Below are positions 58,415 to 64,000 of a stretch of 64,000 bases of DNA, piece after piece (positions within the stretch are counted from its first letter, which is position 1; each line of letters opens with the position of its first letter). Below the pieces are notes generated by a model. That model saw only the letters and a list, made by a program, of their open reading frames with translations, was not told the DNA's origin and ran no database searches. Position numbers and translations under genes: made by a program. The stretch spans positions 112,423,295 through 112,487,294 of the forward strand of contig NC_053397.1 of assembly GCF_905171765.1 (NCBI RefSeq), read 5' to 3'. This DNA comes from Bufo bufo. Taxonomy: Eukaryota > Chordata > Amphibia > Anura > Bufonidae.

Positions 58415-59446
58415 AAGACATAGGAATAAGTTCTTTAAAAGTCAAAGGGATTGCTAGATAAGGCATAGTTCTTGAACTCACGGGACTGTGAGTACAGATC
58501 CATCATCCTTTAATTTTGCTGTCAGTTTCATTGAGTCCTGTAAAAAACATCTGGTGGTGTTGGATAAGTACATTGTCCCATTATCCTTCAGTTGTTGGTA
58601 CAGTGCCATTGTTCCCAGGATTAGGGCGGCCATCAGCAGGAGGATCCTCATCCTTGGGCGTCAGAACTTTCTTGCAGAGAGAAACGTGTATCAAGTTAGG
58701 CTTTCCGTCAACCTTTACTGCTGTATGAGTAGTCAACAGAACTTGGAAAGGACCGTCAAATCTGGGATCTAGGCCTTTCCTCTCATGTCTTTTTATCACA
58801 ACCCAGTCTCCTAGTTGCAGACTGTGTGTTCCTGCTACTGAATCTGGATCTGGAAGGGAAGCAAATACTTGTTTATGGGTGTGCTCAAGCCTCTTTGTGA
58901 GGGCCTGCATGTAGCTTGTTAGGCTATCATTGATCATTTGCAACTGTTGTTGAAAATACAATCCTAATCTGGAGGTGTTTCCAAACAGAATCTCAAATGG
59001 GGATAATCCTGTCTTTCTGTTTGGAGTGGTCCTGACTGAGTATAAGGTCAAAGGCAAACACCCTGGCCAAGGCCGCTAAGTATCCTGCATGGCTTTCTGA
59101 ATTTTCAATTTAAGCGTGCCATTTAGGTGCCATTTGCTTTGGGGATGGTGTGCTGTATGGAAAGCTTGGGTGACCCCTAAAGCCTGCATCACTTCCCTCA
59201 TTACTTCTCCTGTTAAGTGGGAACCCCTATCTCATTCAATAACTTCAGAGACACCATACCTGCACACCAGTTCACTGACCAGCTTCTTTGCTGTGTTCTT
59301 TGCATTTGCCTTTGCTACTGAAAAGAGATTAACACACACAAGGACAAATTCATATACTCCTACCTTAGACAGTTGTATATAGTCTATCTGCAGTCTCTGG
59401 AACGGGTAAAGTGGCCTGGGGATGTGCTTGCTTAGAGTCTTCACTA
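58415..59446 (-). pseudogene. Endogenous retrovirus relic: integrase end of pol
   Basis: On the minus strand the fragments match a gammaretrovirus-like integrase. A core with a first Asp (IDYIQL, about 59380), a DRG block (about 59215), an HPQS block (about 59130) and a C-terminal domain with LGDWVVIK and DGPFQVLL (about 58690-58830) is followed by a stop at about 58581. Stops and frameshifts lie near 59225 and 59070. The region between this stop and the hAT3 duplication (58415-58580) would hold the start of env. The relic continues at 24902, beyond hAT3; at the other side it is cut by hAT4. It is non-functional. Confidence 0.85.
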
Positions 59447-59598
59447 GGGATGAGCGAACCCGAACTGTATAGTTCGGCTTCGTACCGAATTTTGGGGTGT
59501 CCGGGACACGGACCCGAACCCGAACATTTTCGTAAAAGTCTGGGTTCGGGTTCGGTGTTCGGCGTTTTCTTGGCGCTTTTTGAAAGGCTGCAAAGCAG

Positions 59599-59707
59599 CC
59601 AATCAACAAGCGTCATACTACTTGCCCCAAGAGGCCATCACAGCCTTGCCTACTATTGGCATGGCTGTGATTGGCCAGTGAAGCATGTGACCCAGCCTCT
59701 ATATAAG
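59599..59707 (+). promoter_or_regulatory. hAT4 promoter: CCAAT boxes and TATA
   Basis: CCAAT at 59599-59603, inverted CCAAT (ATTGG) at 59655-59659 and 59670-59674, TATATAAG at 59700-59707. Order and spacing fit a Pol II core promoter, followed by a long leader. Confidence 0.6.
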
Positions 59708-59969
59708 CTTGGGTCACGTTGCGCTGCACGTCACTCTGCTGATTGAAGCATAGGGAGAGGTTGCAGCTGCGACGTTAGGGCGAGATTAGGCAGTGATTAA
59801 CTCCTCCAAAAGACTTCATTCTGTGATCGATCTGCAGCTGTGGATCATTGAAGTGCTAATATTGACTTGCTCACTTTTCTGAGGCTGCCCAGAGCGTTTT
59901 TAGATCACTTTTTTTCTGGGGTGATCGGCGGCCATTTTGTGACTTGTGGTGCGCCAGCACAAGCTATCA

Positions 59970-60285
59970 CCAAGTGTATTTAACCATCAATAGTGTGGTT
60001 ATTTTGTGCTATATCCTACATCAGCTGCAGGCTAAGCCTGTGTCACCGAAGTGCATTTAACCATCAACAGTCTGGTTATTTTTTGGCCATATACTGCATC
60101 AGCTGCAGGCTGAGCCTGTGTCACCGAAGTGCATTTAACCATCAACAGTCTGATTATTTTTTGGCCATATACTACATCTGGTGCAGGCTGAGCCTGTGTC
60201 ACCCAAGTGCATTTAACCATCAACAGTGTGGTTATTTTTTGGCCATATACTACATCAGGGGCAAGTTGAGCCTGTCACCCAGCGC
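59970..60285 (+). repeat. 78-bp tandem array in the hAT4 leader
   Basis: Four units at 78-bp spacing (gcatttaaccatcaacag at 60053, 60131 and 60209; a variant at 59975). Confidence 0.93.
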
Positions 60286-60289
60286 CTAA

Positions 60290-63200
60290 AAAATAGACCT
60301 GACATTTCTATTCAACCAAATATGTACTGTTTTAGCTGGTCAAGTTATTTGTAGTGACCGTAAAAGCACACTTTTTGTTCTGGGTTGAAAAACTATTCCC
60401 AAATTTGCCATTCTCAAAATAACTAGTTTCTGGTATATGAGGCCTACTTGAAATCTATCCCAAAAAGGATATCTTACATTGAAGGTACTGATAGTGTCAT
60501 TCAGAAAAACCTAAGACACACGCTACCGTGCAGATAGAAGTCTGATTCTGAGATTAAACCTTAACCTGTCACACAGTGCAAAAAAAAACAGGTCTCACAT
60601 TTCTATTCAAGCAAATCTGTACTGTTTTAGCTGGTCAAGTTATTTGTAGCGACCGTAAAAGCCCTTTTTTTTTTCTGGGTTGAAAAACTATTCCCAAATT
60701 TGCCATTCTCAAAATAACTAGTTTCTGGTATTTGAGGCCTACTTGAAATCTATCCCAAAAAGGATATCTTACATTGAAGGTACTGATAGTGTCATTCAGA
60801 AAAACCTAAGACACACGCTACCGTGCAGATAGAAGTCTGATTCTGAGATTAAACCTTAACCTGTCACACAGTGCAAAAAAAAAACAGGTCTCACATTTCT
60901 ATTCAAGCAAATCTGTACTGTTTTAGCTGGTCAAGTTATTTGTAGTGACCGTAAAAGCACTTTTTATTTTCTGGATTGAAAAACTATTCCCAAATTTGCC
61001 ATTCTCAAAATAACTAGTTTCTGGTATTTGAGGCCTACTTGAAATCTATCCAGAAAAGGATATCTTACATTGAAGGTACTGATAGTGTCATTCAGAAAAA
61101 CCTAAGACACACGCTACCGTGCAGATAGAAGTCTGATTCTGAGATTAAACCTTAACCTGTCACACAGTGCAAAAAAAAACAGGTCTCACATTTCTATTCA
61201 AGCAAATCTGTACTGTTTTAGCTGGTCAAGTTATTTGTAGTGACCGTAAAAGCACTTTTTATTTTCTGGATTGAAAAACTATTCCCAAATTTGCCATTCT
61301 CAAAATAACTAGTTTCTGGTATTTGAGGCCTACTTGAAATCTATCCCAAAAAGGATATCTTACATTGAAGGTACTGATAGTGTCATTCAGAAAAACCTAA
61401 GACACACGCTACCGTGCAGATAGAAGTCTGATTCTGAGATTAAACCTTAACCTGTCACACAGTGCAAAAAAAAACAGGTCTCACATTTCTATTCAAGCAA
61501 ATCTGTACTGTTTTAGCTGGTCAAGTTATTTGTAGCGACCGTAAAAGCCCTTTTTTTTTTCTGGGTTGAAAAACTATTCCCAAATTTGCCATTCTCAAAA
61601 TAACTAGTTTCTGGTATTTGAGGCCTACTTTAAATCTATCCCAAAAAGGATATCTTACATTGAAGGTACTGATAGTGTCATTCAGAAAAACCTAAGACAC
61701 ACGCTACCGTGCAGATAGAAGTCTGATTCTGAGATTAAACCTTAACCTGTCACACAGTGCAAAAAAAAACAGGTCTCACATTTCTATTCAAGCAAATCTG
61801 TACTGTTTTAGCTGGTCAAGTTATTTGTAGCGACCGTAAAAGCCCTTTTTTTTTCTGGGTTGAAAAACTATTCCCAAATTTGCCATTCTCAAAATAACTA
61901 GTTTCTGGTATTTGAGGCCTACTTGAAATCTATCCCAAAAAGGATATCTTACATTGAAGGTACTGATAGTGTCATTCAGAAAAACCTAAGACACACGCTA
62001 CCGTGCAGATAGAAGTCTGATTCTGAGATTAAACCTTAACCTGTCACACAGTGCAAAAAAAAACAGGTCTCATATTTCTATTCAAGCAAATCTGTACTGT
62101 TTTAGCTGGTCAAGTTATTTGTAGCGACCGTAAAAGCCCTTTTTTTTTCTGGGTTGAAAAACTATTCCCAAATTTGCCATTCTCAAAATAACTAGTTTCT
62201 GGTATTTGAGGCCTACTTGAAATCTATCCCAAAAAGGATATCTTACATTGAAGGTACTGATAGTGTCATTCAGAAAAACCTAAGACACACGCTACCGTGC
62301 AGATAGAAGTCTGATTCTGAGATTAAACCTTAACCTGTCACACAGTGCAAAAAAAAACAGGTCTCATATTTCTATTCAAGCAAATCTGTACTGTTTTAGC
62401 TGGTCAAGTTATTTGTAGTGACCGTAAAAGCACTTTTTATTTTCTGGATTGAAAAACTATTCCCAAATTTGCCATTCTCAAAATAACTAGTTTCTGGTAT
62501 TTGAGGCCTACTTGAAATCTATCCCAAAAAGGATATCTTACATTGAAGGTACTGATAGTGTCATTCAGAAAAACCTAAGACACACGCTACCGTGCAGATA
62601 GAAGTCTGATTCTGAGATTAAACCTTAACCTGTCACACAGTGCAAAAAAAAACAGGTCTCACATTTCTATTCAAGCAAATCTGTACTGTTTTAGCTGGTC
62701 AAGTTATTTGTAGCGACCGTAAAAGCCCTTTTTTTTTTCTGGGTTGAAAAACTATTCCCAAATTTGCCATTCTCAAAATAACTAGTTTCTGGTATTCGAG
62801 GCCTACTTGAAATCTATCCCAAAAAGGATATCTTACATTTAAGGTACTGATAGTGTCATTCAGATAAACCTAAGACACACGCTACCGTGCAGATAGAAGT
62901 CTTATTCTGAGATTAAACCTTAACCTGTCACACAGTGCAAAAAAAACCAGGTCTCACATTTCTATTCAAGCAAATCTGTACTGTTTTAGCTGGTCAAGTT
63001 ATTTGTAGTGACCGTAAAAGCACTTTTTATTTTCTGGATTGAAAAACTATTCCCAAATTTGCCATTCTCAAAATAACTAGTTTCTGGTATTTGAGGCCTA
63101 CTTGAAATCTATCCCAAAAAGGATATCTTACATTGAAGGTACTGATAGTGTCATTCAGAAAAACCTAAGACACACGCTACCGTGCAGATAGAAGTCTGAT

Positions 63201-63370
63201 TCTGTGATTAAACCTATACCTGTCACACAGCGCAAAAAAAACCAGGCCTCACATTTCTATTCAACCAAATCTGTACTGTTTTAGCTGGTCAAGTTATTTG
63301 TAGTGACCGTAAAAGCACACATTTTGTTCTGGGTTGAAAAACTATTCCCAAATTTGCCATTCTCAAAATT
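60290..63370 (+). repeat. 295-bp tandem array in the hAT4 leader
   Basis: The word caagttatttgtag recurs eleven times (60341, 60636, 60932, 61227, 61522, 61817, 62111, 62405, 62700, 62995, 63290) at 294-296-bp spacing. Inner units are almost identical; they fall into two types, one with gtagtgaccgtaaaagcac plus tttttattttctggatt, the other with gtagcgaccg plus tttctgggtt. The outer units are more diverged. The array stops 17 bp before the ATG of the open frame. Confidence 0.96.
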
Positions 63371-63386
63371 GTGGTGAACGGGAACA

Positions 63387-64000
63387 ATGAGGAAAACATC
63401 TAATAAGGGACGCGGACGCGGACATGGTCGTGGTGGTGTTAGTGGACCCTCTGGTGCTGGGAGAGGACGTGGCCGTTCTGCCACAGCCACACGTCCTAGT
63501 GTACCAACTACCTCAGGTCCCCGTAGCCGCCAGAATTTACAGGGATATTTGGTGGGGCCCAATGCCGTTCTAAGGATGGTAAGGCCTGAGCAGGTACAGG
63601 CATTAGTCAATTGGGTGGCCGACAGTGCATCCAGCACGTTCACATTATCTCCCACCCAGTCTTCTGCAGAAAGCGCACAGATGGCGCATGAAAACCAAGC
63701 CCATCAGTATGTCACATCACCCCCATGCATATCAGGGAAACTGTCTGAGCCTCAAGTTATGCAGCAGTCTCTTATGCTGTTTGAAGACTCTGCTGCCAGG
63801 GTTTCCCAAGGGCATCCACCTAGCCCTTCCCCAGGGGTGGAAGAGATAGAATGCACTAACGCACAACCACTTATGTTTCCTGATGATGAGGACATGGGAA
63901 TACCACCTCAGCACGTCTCTGATGATGACGAAACACAGGTGCCAACTGCTGCGTCTTTCTGCAGTGTGCAGACTGAACAGGAGGTCAGGGGTAAAGACTG
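63387..64000 (+). CDS. hAT4 N-terminal open frame (partial)
   Basis: ATG at 63387-63389, open for 204 codons to the window edge without a stop. It starts with an Arg/Gly-rich stretch (MRKTSNKGRGRGHGRGG, then GAGRGRGRSATATR), comparable with the basic start of the hAT3 transposase (MTGRGRGRPFRRDG). Then come NLQGYLVGPNAVLRMVRPEQ, a Ser-rich region and an acidic stretch (FPDDEDMG, VSDDDE). A BED finger and catalytic domain would be expected downstream. The function is inferred from position and the similar start in hAT3; no catalytic motif is inside the window. This is the only undamaged hAT reading frame seen here. Confidence 0.68.
   Translation, partial: MRKTSNKGRGRGHGRGGVSGPSGAGRGRGRSATATRPSVPTTSGPRSRQNLQGYLVGPNAVLRMVRPEQVQALVNWVADSASSTFTLSPTQSSAESAQMAHENQAHQYVTSPPCISGKLSEPQVMQQSLMLFEDSAARVSQGHPPSPSPGVEEIECTNAQPLMFPDDEDMGIPPQHVSDDDETQVPTAASFCSVQTEQEVRGKD

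Larger units (their letters stand above)
59447..64000 (+). mobile_element. hAT4: 5' part of a hAT element leaving the window
   Basis: Starts cactagggatgagcgaacccgaac, a hAT-type end with ttcgg/ccgaa subterminal repeats. It has inserted in the retroviral pol. A promoter, a 78-bp array, a 295-bp array and an open frame follow. The 3' end is outside, so the duplication cannot be checked. Confidence 0.75.

Noticed and set aside
59385..59609. Frame joining retroviral integrase to sequence rich in Pro, Arg and Asn
   Set aside because: The second half is the hAT4 5' terminus read on the minus strand; the frame crosses an insertion boundary by chance.

Overview
This is eukaryotic repeat DNA, most likely from a large amphibian (anuran) genome. 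The evidence is the mix of families: Penelope-like elements with GIY-YIG endonucleases, hAT elements whose untranslated regions are full of minisatellites, L1 and CR1/L2-type LINEs, a chromodomain Gypsy of the Tf1/sushi type, TTAA-flanked palindromic MITEs, a Tc1 element with long terminal repeats, and an endogenous-retrovirus relic. The anuran assignment rests on my recognition of these repeat families. I cannot name the species. I found no host gene, RNA gene, CRISPR array or prokaryotic signal. Nearly every base I can explain is transposable element, and almost every coding region is broken.

Layout. (1) 1-2.0 kb: 3' half of a hAT element (hAT1) with a ~142-bp repeat array. (2) 2.0-5.8 kb: remnants of two Penelope elements, plus a third tail-like segment. 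(3) 6.2-10.1 kb: a degenerate hAT (hAT2) with a 52-bp array and two palindromic MITEs. (4) 10.1-14.6 kb: a SINE-like fragment, a LINE endonuclease fragment, a TTAA MITE, then a 3.5-kb 51/52-bp minisatellite punctured by a LINE 3' end. (5) 14.6-23.6 kb, minus strand: an old L1 (L1a) split by a second L1 (L1b). L1b is itself interrupted by a ~500-bp palindrome, a solo LTR and a Harbinger-like MITE. (6) 23.9-24.9 kb: an LTR-like promoter segment and a retroviral env tail. (7) 24.9-58.4 kb: one hAT element (hAT3), bounded by a perfect 8-bp target duplication and inflated to 33.5 kb by nested insertions. (8) 58.4-59.4 kb: the other side of the interrupted retrovirus (pol integrase, minus strand). 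(9) 59.4-64 kb: the 5' end of a fourth hAT (hAT4), with a recognisable promoter, a 78-bp array, an eleven-copy 295-bp array and an open reading frame leaving the window.

Nesting inside hAT3 can be read from target-site duplications. L1d (26396-34646; 16-bp duplication) sits in the hAT3 5' minisatellite. A Tc1 element (34765-54744; TA) sits in the same array. A TTAA-MITE (36272-54688) sits in the right terminal repeat of Tc1. A Penelope element (36806-53124) sits in that MITE. A second TTAA-MITE (39909-41865) and a non-autonomous LTR element (42088-51038; gaacc) sit in the Penelope gene. A young chromodomain Gypsy (45080-50338; tatta) sits in the 3' LTR of the latter. Counting the retrovirus that hAT3 entered, the deepest chain has seven layers.

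Most notable: L1d carries about 4.6 near-identical 631-bp tandem units directly upstream of ORF1, like promoter monomers. The Gypsy has a 10-nt primer-binding site complementary to its own predicted mRNA start and a canonical -1 frameshift heptamer. A LINE segment is inverted around a MITE in a large palindrome. All four hAT elements have bred their own tandem arrays.
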